A DNA stretch of 6,640 nt from contig RPQV01000196.1 of the NCBI GenBank assembly GCA_003818595.1, positions 1-6,640 on the forward strand, written 5' to 3'. How positions within the stretch are numbered: position 1 is the first letter of the stretch; each line of letters begins with the position of its first letter. The translations under genes were made by a program, and so were the position numbers. Source of the DNA: Calditrichota bacterium (GTDB taxonomy: Bacteria > Zhuqueibacterota > Zhuqueibacteria > Residuimicrobiales > Krinioviventaceae). This document shows, one piece after another, positions 1 through 5,492 of this stretch. The notes under the pieces are model-generated. The model ran no database searches. It was not told the origin of the DNA and saw nothing but the letters and a program-made list of their open reading frames with translations.

Positions 1-256
1 AGAAGCCACTTCATAGCTTAATCGGCGAATACATTAAGGCACTAAAAAACGAAGGCCTCATTGAATCCGACATGACAGAAAAGATATTAAAATCATCTAT
101 ATGTCAGTACTGGAGGCATTTAGCCGGGTTCGAAACAACAATAGTTTTGCTCACGATAATCGTCTTCTGAATTACGATGAGAGTCTTTTAATTTTTAGTC
201 ATGTGACCAGTTCCGTAAGGTTTATTGAAGCAATCGAAAGAAAATCTTGTTGTTAA
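1..256 (+). pseudogene. Abi_C/HEPN-like abortive-infection gene, 3' remnant with frameshift
   Basis: This is the 3' end of a gene that enters from outside the window. Frame 3 reads KPLHSLIGEYIKALKNEGLI and onward to about position 100, then is out of register. Frame 2 continues from 101 as MSVLEAFSRVRNNNSFAHDN and on through LLNYDESLLIFSHV to the stop at 254-256. The two halves join into one plausible protein if one base is added or two removed near 99-104. The R-x6-H pattern (RNNNSFAH) with the following LLNYDESLLIF is what I recall of the C-terminal domain of abortive-infection proteins (Abi_C), which belong to the HEPN-like group, many of which are RNases. That family call is from memory. 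If the frameshift is real the product loses its catalytic-looking C-terminus. A sequencing or assembly error is the alternative, especially since the next gene also carries a frameshift. Confidence 0.6.
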
Positions 257-264
257 ATATTTTG

Positions 265-293
265 TTGCGCGTTGCGCAACGCGTAGTTATATT
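265..293 (+). promoter_or_regulatory. Probable higBA promoter
   Basis: TTGCGC at 265-270 and TATATT at 288-293 are separated by 17 bases, a sigma-70-like arrangement. Transcription would begin around 299-301, on or beside the higB ATG at 299. There is no purine-rich ribosome-binding sequence before that ATG, so a leaderless or nearly leaderless message is possible. The box assignments are inferred by eye. Confidence 0.45.
268..283. promoter_or_regulatory. Perfect 16-bp palindrome, likely HigA operator
   Basis: CGCGTTGCGCAACGCG reads the same on both strands. It sits between the proposed -35 and -10 boxes, and the heptamer GTTGCGC is also directly repeated at 264-270 and 271-277. Antitoxins of the HigA family autorepress their operon by binding palindromes over the promoter with their helix-turn-helix domain, so this is the natural operator. 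The GC-rich palindrome stands out against AT-rich flanks. Confidence 0.6.
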
Positions 294-298
294 ATAGT

Positions 299-579
299 AT
301 GATAAAATCTTTTAAGCATAAAGGCCTTCAAAATTTTATGAAACAGGGGGTACTGCGGGAATTCAACCCGCTCACTCTCAGAAGTTACGAATGCGTCTTG
401 CAGCATTAGACACCGCCATTATTTTAAACGATATCGATTTACCAGGATTTCGCCTGCATCCACTGAAAGGCGATTTGCAGGACTTGTGTGCAATCGATGT
501 TAATAAAAATTGGCGTCTTACTTTCAAATTTGAAAATGGTGACGTTTTTATCATTAATTATGAGGACTATCACAAATGA
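299..579 (+). pseudogene. higB: HigB-family toxin gene, frameshifted at a G5 run
   Basis: HigB toxins belong to the RelE/ParE superfamily and cleave mRNA on the ribosome. The reading begins at ATG 299 as MIKSFKHKGLQNFMKQG, then the frame is lost at the G run 346-350 and meets a stop at 407-409. The next frame continues the same protein as GTAGIQPAHSQKLRMRLAAL, and ends in NYEDYHK at the stop 577-579. One extra G would join the parts into about 93 residues, the usual length of this family. Conserved family stretches are visible: the MIKSFKHKGL start, DLPGFRLHPLKGD and the C-terminal YEDYH. Read literally, only a truncated protein from ATG 391 (62 residues) can be made, lacking the N-terminal third. 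The break may be real decay, a slippery switch or a homopolymer error. The stop overlaps the higA start (ATGA), as expected for a coupled pair. Confidence 0.8.
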
Positions 580-866
580 AGATGCATAATCCTCCTCATC
601 CAGGAGAATTTATCCAGGAAGTCTTTCTTGAGCCGTATAATCTGAGCATCAGACTAGTTGCTGGGAAGCTTAAAGTATCAACTTCGACACTCAGTCGTTT
701 GGTAAATAGGCAAAGTAGTGTTACTTCAGACATGGCGTTACGTTTATCAAAAACATTGGGAAGATCACCCGAGAGTTGGCTAATGATGCAGAATAATTAT
801 GATCTCTGGATTGCTCAAAAGAAAATCAATCTCAAAGAAGTTGAAAAGTTGATACTTGTAGAATAG
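576..866 (+). CDS. higA: HigA-family antitoxin (XRE helix-turn-helix)
   Basis: A 96-residue antitoxin expected to neutralise HigB by direct binding and to repress the operon. The N-terminus NPPHPGEFIQEVFLEP followed by a helix-turn-helix at about residues 23-62 (LVAGKLKVSTSTLSRLVN, then DMALRLSKTLG) and the tail PESWLMMQNNYDLW are the hallmarks of the HigA family. The start at 576 overlaps the higB stop by four bases (ATGA), with GAGG at 562-565 ten bases upstream. A second Met at codon 3 is too far from that site. The gene is intact even though its partner toxin is frameshifted, the pattern expected when a toxin is lost first. It is AT-rich like the rest of the left end, and ends only 19 bases before the GH30 start. 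Confidence 0.88.
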   Translation: MKMHNPPHPGEFIQEVFLEPYNLSIRLVAGKLKVSTSTLSRLVNRQSSVTSDMALRLSKTLGRSPESWLMMQNNYDLWIAQKKINLKEVEKLILVE

Positions 867-885
867 AGAAATAATGGAGATCAAG

Positions 886-2346
886 ATGAAACTTGTACTT
901 TGGATTGTGGTCATACATTGCCTATTGGTATCAAGTTTTTCGCAAGCCGCCCTTCCCTCGCAGCAGTCCGAATATTCTCCTGCAGAGAAAACAGCTGTTG
1001 TCTATACCACTGCGGAAAATACGGCTTGTAGGCTGACGCCGACGGATACACTGGTTTTCAAACCGGCTGTGCAGCCGCTGGAGACGGAAGTGGCGGTTTT
1101 CGTCAATCCGGACAAGACTTTTCAGGAATTCTTGGGTATTGGCGGCGCCATCACCGACGCTTCTGCGGAGGTTTTTGCCCGATTGTCCGACAGTAAACAA
1201 CAGGAATTTCTGCAGGCATATTATGATCCGGAGAAGGGAATCGGCTATTCGCTGGCGCGAACCACGATTCACAGCTGCGATTTCAGTTCCGGGAGTTACA
1301 CCTATATCGAGGATGGCGATAAAGCGCTATCGTCATTCACCATCGATCATGATCGTCAATTTCGGCTGCCCTTGATCAAGAAGGCGATTCGTGCGGCCGG
1401 GGGTGAGTTGCTGCTGTATGCCAGCCCGTGGAGCCCGCCTGCGTTTATGAAGAGCAACGGCAATATGCTTCGCGGCGGCAAGCTGCTGCCCGAATTCACT
1501 GATTCATGGGCGCATTATTATGCCAAATTCATTCACGCCTATGAACAAGAAGGCATTCCCATCTGGGGGATCAGTCTTCAGAATGAACCCATGGCGACGC
1601 AAACCTGGGAGTCCTGTATTTATACGGCTGAAGAGGAGCGGGATTTCCTTAAAAACAATCTCGGCCCGGTTTTGCAGCGGGAGGGATTGGGTGATGTGAA
1701 AATCATCGTCTGGGATCATAATCGCGACCTCATTGTTCACCGCGCCAATACCATTTTCGCGGACGCCGATGCGGCAAAATATGCCTGGGGTATTGGATTT
1801 CATTGGTACGAAGTGTGGACCGGCGGCCAGCCGATGTTTGACAACCTCGGCGTGGTGCACGAATCGTTCCCGACCAAAAATCTCTTGTTCACTGAAGGCT
1901 GCGTGGAACGATTTTCTGCCGAGCGCTATCAATATTGGGCCAACGGAGAGCGCTATGGTCGTTCCATGATCAATGATTTTAATCAGGGCACCGTAGGATG
2001 GACAGACTGGAACATATTGCTCGATCAAAACGGCGGCCCCAATCATGTCGGCAACTTTTGCTTTGCCCCCATTCATGCTGACGTCCGTACGGATGAGCTC
2101 ATCTATACGCCCTCTTTTTATTATATCGGCCATTTTTCCAAGTTTATTCAGCCCAAAGCCAAACGGGTGAGCACTGCGCCCAGCCGCAGCCATTTAATGA
2201 GTACGTCGTTCATCAATCCTGACGGCCGCATGGCGACGATCGTCATGAATCAAAATGATCAACCGATCACTTACTCGCTGTTCGTCGGCGCCCAGTCGGT
2301 TCAGGTGGTCATTTTGCCTCATGCGATTCAAACGATTGTGTATTGA
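886..2346 (+). CDS. Secreted GH30-family glycoside hydrolase (beta-glycosidase)
   Basis: GH30 enzymes are retaining glycosidases. Members of this shape include glucosylceramidase-like beta-glucosidases and beta-1,6-glucanases, and the exact substrate cannot be read from sequence. Residues 1-21 (MKLVLWIVVIHCLLVSSFSQ) form a signal peptide with cleavage near SQA-A. The (beta/alpha)8 domain spans roughly residues 80-415 and opens with FLGIGGAITDASAE. The acid/base is Glu234 in SLQNEP and the nucleophile Glu337 in LLFTEG. YASPWSPPAFMK is another family-typical stretch. The last ~65 residues match the small beta-sandwich (NPDGRMATIVMNQND). An in-frame ATG at 874 would add four residues, but GGAGA at 876-880 lies six bases before ATG 886, so 886 is preferred. 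No type IX sorting domain is present. It starts 19 bases after higA, with no room for a promoter of its own, and is much GC-richer than the upstream genes. Confidence 0.9.
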   Translation: MKLVLWIVVIHCLLVSSFSQAALPSQQSEYSPAEKTAVVYTTAENTACRLTPTDTLVFKPAVQPLETEVAVFVNPDKTFQEFLGIGGAITDASAEVFARLSDSKQQEFLQAYYDPEKGIGYSLARTTIHSCDFSSGSYTYIEDGDKALSSFTIDHDRQFRLPLIKKAIRAAGGELLLYASPWSPPAFMKSNGNMLRGGKLLPEFTDSWAHYYAKFIHAYEQEGIPIWGISLQNEPMATQTWESCIYTAEEERDFLKNNLGPVLQREGLGDVKIIVWDHNRDLIVHRANTIFADADAAKYAWGIGFHWYEVWTGGQPMFDNLGVVHESFPTKNLLFTEGCVERFSAERYQYWANGERYGRSMINDFNQGTVGWTDWNILLDQNGGPNHVGNFCFAPIHADVRTDELIYTPSFYYIGHFSKFIQPKAKRVSTAPSRSHLMSTSFINPDGRMATIVMNQNDQPITYSLFVGAQSVQVVILPHAIQTIVY

Positions 2347-2370
2347 TTTTCGCGTAACACCTCAGTTTTG

Positions 2371-2394
2371 AGCAAGTCAGTTCGCCTGACAGCT
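2371..2394 (+). terminator. Weak hairpin after GH30 stop, possible terminator
   Basis: GTCAG (2376-2380) pairs with CTGAC (2386-2390) around a five-base loop, and AGC (2371-2373) can pair with GCT (2392-2394) across a small internal loop. It lies 24 bases after the GH30 stop. There is no T run, so an intrinsic terminator is doubtful. Confidence 0.2.
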
Positions 2395-2400
2395 GAAATG

Positions 2401-2623
2401 ATTCACGCCAAGCCGCAAAGAACGCAAAGAATAACAGACAGCATCGGCCTCGCACGGAGTCACTGAGACACAAAGAAACACGGAGAAGATCGTCGTCGTT
2501 GGAAGAATTGCTTTAAAAAAGCGTGACAGAGTTCAAATATTGAATGGGTTGCCTTGGCGCCTTGAAAAAAAAGGATACATTCCCTTTGTGTCTTTGCTGC
2601 TCCGTGCGAGCTCTGTGTGCAAG
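2401..2623 (+). repeat. Dispersed intergenic repeat, copy A
   Basis: About 220 bases that align nearly end to end with the reverse complement of 5185-5422. It begins ATTCACGCC, followed by CGCAAAGAACGCAAAGA and then CTCGCACGGAG (2449-2459). The exact inverse CTCCGTGCGAG lies at 2600-2610, giving an inverted pair around ~140 bases. The core 2487-2560 (with GTCGTTGGAAGAATT and GAGTTCAAATATTGAAT) matches copy B at about nine of ten positions by eye. Short words of the type 'CGCAAAG' and 'CACGGAG' recur in intergenic repeats of many environmental genomes, from memory. The clear outer right end seen in copy B (CGTGAAT) is missing here. The rest of 2347-2742 contains no gene that I can support. Confidence 0.75.
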
Positions 2624-2676
2624 GTATTGGCGAACTTGGCGACAGTGAGGATGCCTATATTACCCACGACTGAGGC

Positions 2677-2706
2677 TTTACTCTCTCGCAATTAATTTGT
2701 CATAAT
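2677..2706 (+). promoter_or_regulatory. Possible promoter for the sorting-domain protein gene
   Basis: TTTACT at 2677-2682 and CATAAT at 2701-2706 are 18 bases apart, in the AT-rich 60 bases just before the gene. The match to -35/-10 consensus is partial. TAATTTG at 2693-2699 also resembles the Bacteroidota-type -7 element, so the promoter class is unclear. Confidence 0.25.
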
Positions 2707-2742
2707 TCAAGAATGGGATGTGGAATAATTGGTGAGGATTTT

Positions 2743-3888
2743 ATGCGTTTCTATGGATTGCTCTTTTTGTTGACTATCAACTCGCTTGGCTTGACCGCCG
2801 TGATCATCGATCATACCTGCACTCGTTTTCAGGATATTCCCAGCGACTGGATCGATCAAGCTTTGGTCAAACTGGATATTGTTTATACCCACACCTCACA
2901 CGGCAGTCAATTGACGACTGGCATGATGGGGTTGGCGGAGTTCAAAAATGATCAGAGATTGATGTTCGAAAACGGCGGGAATGGACATCTTGATCTCCAC
3001 GATAGCGGCTGCGGCGATTACGGCGCCTATGATTTGGGCAATCCCGACCGCACCGAATGGGAAGCGGCGACGCGAAAATATCTGGCTGCCTCTCCCCACA
3101 CCAATGTCGTCGTCTGGTCGTGGTGCGGCCAGGTTGACTGGGCATCACCTGAAGATATCAGCCTTTATCTGTCATTGATGTCTGGGCTGGAGCGGGATTT
3201 TCCTCAGGTCAAGTTTGTCTATATGACCGGACATATGGTCGAAGGCGCCCGCGGCAATAATCACGAACGCAACGAACAGATTCGTCGCTTCTGTCGTGAG
3301 AACGACAAGATTCTTTATGATTTTGCCGACATTGAATGCTATGATCCTGATGGCAAGTACTTTGGCGATAAAGGATGCACCGATGGTTGTCTCTACGATG
3401 CCGATGGTAACGGCAATCCGTGGGACGATAATGCCAATTGGGCGGTTGAATGGCAGAATCGTCACCCAGAAGGCGTCGATTGGTACAATTGCGAGTCAGC
3501 GCATTCCGAAGCGCTGAACGCCAACCAGAAAGCCTACGCCGCCTGGTGGCTGTGGGCACAATTGGCCGGTTGGAACGGCACTGCAACTGATTCTGATGAT
3601 ACTACACACCAGGAAGAAGCTCCCCGTTCTTTCGTCCTGCAGCAGAATTATCCCAATCCGTTTAACGCCGGCACCTGCGTTGAATTTGTCGTGCCGGAAA
3701 CATGTTTCGTCGATTTATCTCTTTACACTCTGACGGGACAAAAGGTCAAAACGCTGTTGCAGCAGCCATGCGTCAGCGGCAAACATCGAGTGGAAGTTTC
3801 GGCCGAGGGCTTGCCCAGCGGCGTTTATTTATACCATTTGTCGGCAGGTACTTTACAAGCCGGTCGCAAACTGACAGTGTTGCGCTAA
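2743..3888 (+). CDS. Secreted protein with type IX sorting domain; possible SGNH-like hydrolase
   Basis: I do not recognise a characterised family. The start at 2743 is chosen because GGTGAGG (2731-2737) lies five bases upstream and it gives a signal peptide (MRFYGLLFLLTINSLGLTA). An upstream ATG at 2713 would bury that signal. The mature domain (about residues 20-278) has conserved-looking blocks: YTHTSHGSQLTTGM (48-61), VVVWSWCGQVDW (122-133), FVYMTGHMVEG (158-168), LYDFADIECYDPDG (191-204) and CESAHSEALN (250-259), then a Trp-rich helix ending WLWAQLAGW. The layout of an N-terminal Ser/His block, a central WCGQ block and a C-terminal SAH block loosely recalls SGNH esterases, with Ser52 or Ser55 and His254 as candidates, but no canonical GDS or DxxH is present. 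After a short polar linker, residues 296-381 form a type A sorting domain (QNYPNPFN, later GLPSGVYLYHL). It is therefore expected to be exported by the type IX system. Confidence 0.75.
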   Translation: MRFYGLLFLLTINSLGLTAVIIDHTCTRFQDIPSDWIDQALVKLDIVYTHTSHGSQLTTGMMGLAEFKNDQRLMFENGGNGHLDLHDSGCGDYGAYDLGNPDRTEWEAATRKYLAASPHTNVVVWSWCGQVDWASPEDISLYLSLMSGLERDFPQVKFVYMTGHMVEGARGNNHERNEQIRRFCRENDKILYDFADIECYDPDGKYFGDKGCTDGCLYDADGNGNPWDDNANWAVEWQNRHPEGVDWYNCESAHSEALNANQKAYAAWWLWAQLAGWNGTATDSDDTTHQEEAPRSFVLQQNYPNPFNAGTCVEFVVPETCFVDLSLYTLTGQKVKTLLQQPCVSGKHRVEVSAEGLPSGVYLYHLSAGTLQAGRKLTVLR

Positions 3889-3956
3889 TTCCGAGAGCTG
3901 ACAAGGGGAGGGATGAGCTGGACGAAGGGCTTGACGGAGAAACCAATGAAAGCCTG

Positions 3957-4082
3957 TCTCCGACGACCGACCACCTGTCACGCCTGAGAGAAGGCTCTTC
4001 TCCGACGGCCGACCACCTATCACGCGTGAGAGAACGCTCTTCTCCGGCGCCGGCTTTGCATTCGCGTCCGCGCGGAGGCCTG
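3957..4082 (+). repeat. 42-bp tandem repeat, two good copies and a degenerate third
   Basis: Units 3957-3998 and 3999-4040 both begin TCTCCGACG and differ at 4 of 42 positions. The third, 4041-4082, keeps only about the first 14 bases (TCTCCGGCGCCGG). Because 42 is a multiple of three, open frames persist and repeat as 14-residue units such as SPTTDHLSRLREGS, which explains the long spurious ORFs here. Confidence 0.85.
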
Positions 4083-4145
4083 TCGCCGAAGAAGATGGTT
4101 TTTCCATTCGTGAATCCTCCCTCTTCTTCGCCGAAGAGGTCTCGA

Positions 4146-4169
4146 GAAAGACAATATGTACACCTTTCG
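4146..4169 (+). repeat. 24-bp direct repeat, copy 1
   Basis: It starts GAAAGACAA, ends ATGTACACCTTTCG and differs at one base (T versus A at unit position 10) from 4315-4338. The unit has complementary ends, GAAAG and CTTTC, and could form a short hairpin. Copies are 169 bases apart with different flanks. Confidence 0.8.
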
Positions 4170-4269
4170 TCGGCGAAGGGCAAGGATTCAGCGATGGAGG
4201 AGACCCCTCCCGCGGCGAAGAGCGCTGATACGTCCAAGAAGGATGACCTGACTTGCACGAAGGGGTTCA

Positions 4270-4283
4270 ATTCACGCGTGAAT
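4270..4283. repeat. 14-bp perfect palindrome ATTCACGCGTGAAT
   Basis: The palindrome is two inverted ATTCACG words joined head to head. The same heptamer marks the left end of repeat copy A (2401) and both ends of copy B (5185 and 5416). It may be a collapsed or fused pair of element ends. This interpretation is inferred. Confidence 0.5.
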
Positions 4284-4314
4284 CCGGCGTCGACGTCGGC
4301 GGAAGGGATAGGGG

Positions 4315-4338
4315 GAAAGACAAAATGTACACCTTTCG
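4315..4338 (+). repeat. 24-bp direct repeat, copy 2
   Basis: Second copy of the unit at 4146-4169, with one mismatch. It lies five bases past the stop codon of the minus-strand methyltransferase gene, so it would be in the 3' tail of that transcript. Confidence 0.8.
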
Positions 4339-4343
4339 CAGGA

Positions 4344-5090
4344 TCAGTACTCTTCAGTCGGGGTGAGACGTTGGCGCATCACTTCGGCCATGACGATTGC
4401 CGAGGCGTGGCTGAGCGACAGCGAACCGATGTCAGCCAGCATGGGGATTTTGATCAGGCGGTCGCACAGCGAGCGCACGGCGCCGGAGAGCCCCCGTTTC
4501 TCTCCGCCGAGCGCGAGAATGATCGGTTGTCGCAGATCAACTTCATACATCACCTTTTGCGCATTGGCGATGCAGCCGTATAATCGCAGGCCCAACCGCT
4601 GCAATCGCGGCAACGTTTTTTCCACCTCATCAATCAACACCATCGGCAGCCGCTCATAAGCCCCGGATGACGCGCGCGATACGGCAGCACCGTCAAAGTC
4701 CCAGAGATGTTTTTTCAGCAGCACCGCCTTCACGCCGCAGGCTTCGGCGGTGCGAAGCGTAAAGCCGAGGTTCTGGCTGTCATCAACGCCCTCCAGCAGC
4801 AGCAGAAACGGGCGTGTTGCCATTTTGATCTGCTGATAGAGCGTCTCGAAATCCGGCTGTCGTTTGGGTGAACAGCGGGCAAGCAGACCGCCGTGAGTGA
4901 CGCCTTTCGCCATGACGTCCATCTCTTCAGCGCTGAGGGTTTTCAGCACGATCCCCTGCTGCTCGATCTCGTCGAGCAGGGATTGAATTTTATCCGTATG
5001 CATACCGCTGCGGATGAACACAACCTCAGTCGTTCGAAGCCGCGTCTTCAGCGCGGCTTCGATGCAGATTTTACCTTCCAGTAGTTCCAT
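4344..5090 (-). CDS. SpoU/TrmH-family RNA 2'-O-ribose methyltransferase
   Basis: SPOUT-class enzymes of this family move a methyl group from S-adenosylmethionine to a ribose 2'-OH in rRNA or tRNA. The 248-residue length and N-terminal substrate-binding domain resemble RlmB (23S rRNA G2251), but the target is not certain. Residues 1-75 form the substrate-binding domain (LEGKICIEAAL to THGGLLA). Motif 1 is EGVDDSQNLGFTLRTAEACG (100-119) with the key Asn107 and Arg113. Motif 2 is LGGEKRGLS (194-202) with Glu197. Motif 3 is IPMLADIGSLSLSHASAI (215-232), where the Asn usual in 'SLNVS' is Ser. An in-frame stop lies five codons upstream of the ATG at 5090, so this is the first possible ATG, though no clear ribosome-binding site precedes it. 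It converges on the plus-strand sorting-domain gene and shares strand with GH97 across a 402-base gap holding repeat copy B. Confidence 0.88.
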   Translation of the reverse strand: MELLEGKICIEAALKTRLRTTEVVFIRSGMHTDKIQSLLDEIEQQGIVLKTLSAEEMDVMAKGVTHGGLLARCSPKRQPDFETLYQQIKMATRPFLLLLEGVDDSQNLGFTLRTAEACGVKAVLLKKHLWDFDGAAVSRASSGAYERLPMVLIDEVEKTLPRLQRLGLRLYGCIANAQKVMYEVDLRQPIILALGGEKRGLSGAVRSLCDRLIKIPMLADIGSLSLSHASAIVMAEVMRQRLTPTEEY

Positions 5091-5120
5091 GTTTTCATTC
5101 GCTTAAATTCATAGCCGCGC

Positions 5121-5160
5121 GAAGCCGACCCTGTCATTTCTTCTTCGCGTTCTCGTGAAT
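5121..5160 (-). repeat. Partial extra copy of the dispersed-repeat end
   Basis: This 40-base piece (GAAGCCGACCCTGTCA, TTCTTCGCGTTCT, CGTGAAT) matches the right end of copy B (5369-5422: GAGGCCGATCCTGTCA, CTTTGCGTTCT, CGTGAAT) with an internal gap. It sits about 25 bases left of copy B in the same map orientation as that end, suggesting a remnant of a neighbouring or earlier copy. Confidence 0.5.
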
Positions 5161-5184
5161 CATTGCAGTCGTCATGTACATTCA

Positions 5185-5422
5185 ATTCACGAGGCGCAAA
5201 GCAAAGCAAGACCTCGCACGGAGCCACCAAGGCACAAAGGGAAATGATCCTTTAATAAAGACGGCAAGGTAACCAATTCAATATTTGAACTCGGTCAGGT
5301 TTTTTAAAGGAATTCTTCCAACGACGAAGATCTCCTCCGTGCTTCTCTGTGTCTCCGCGCCTCCGTGCGAGGCCGATCCTGTCAATCTTTCTTTGCGTTC
5401 TTTGCTGCTCGTATGCGTGAAT
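5185..5422 (-). repeat. Dispersed intergenic repeat, copy B, with inverted ends
   Basis: This 238-base copy is inverted relative to copy A. Its ends are inverted copies of ATTCACG (5185-5191 and 5416-5422), followed inward by CGCAAAG-type words and then CTCGCACGGAG at 5213-5223 with its exact inverse at 5361-5371. The spacing of that inner pair (159 bases) nearly equals copy A (162). The core 5261-5333 is the best conserved part. No coding capacity or transposase is present, so it would be a non-autonomous element if mobile. The rest of 5091-5492 holds no gene I can support. Confidence 0.75.
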
Positions 5423-5492
5423 CTTTTTCCAAGAGAACGGCCTCGCACAATCGAAAATGGCGATTAATCCAGATTCAGGTGATGACCTCGTT

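Larger units (their letters stand above)
3889..4343. other. Repeat-rich non-coding stretch between convergent genes
   Basis: This 455-base interval lies between the stops of two convergent genes. Open frames cross it on both strands, but their products are low-complexity (Ser/Pro/Arg-rich) and run into the flanking genes in the wrong frame, so I call it non-coding. It contains a 42-base tandem repeat, a 24-base direct repeat, the palindrome ATTCACGCGTGAAT (4270-4283), a seven-pair hairpin at 4120-4139 (CCTCTTC/GAAGAGG), and several variants of CGGCGAAGRG or GCCGAAGARG at about 4084, 4131, 4171 and 4212. No T-tailed terminator was found for either gene. Confidence 0.6.

Noticed and set aside
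346..350. Programmed ribosomal frameshift in higB
   Set aside because: A G run alone is not a recognised slippery heptamer, and I see no convincing downstream stimulator; HigB is not known to use recoding. Mutation, slippage or read error is simpler.
1504..2193. 229-residue minus-strand ORF
   Set aside because: Antisense to GH30, whose catalytic motifs are unmistakable.
3957..4082. CRISPR array
   Set aside because: The repeats are directly abutting 42-bp tandems with no spacers of regular length, and there are no cas genes.
4120..4139. Hairpin CCTCTTC/GAAGAGG as a bidirectional terminator for the convergent genes
   Set aside because: There is no T run on either strand after the stem, and it is over 200 bases from both stops.
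3773..4270. 165-residue minus-strand ORF across the same repeat region
   Set aside because: Antisense to the sorting domain and the repeats, with low-complexity product; a shadow of the repeat.
3702..4583. 293-residue plus-strand ORF rich in Ser, Pro and Arg
   Set aside because: It overlaps the sorting-domain gene and the methyltransferase gene in other frames; its length comes from the 42-bp in-phase tandem repeat and GC-rich sequence. No recognisable domain.
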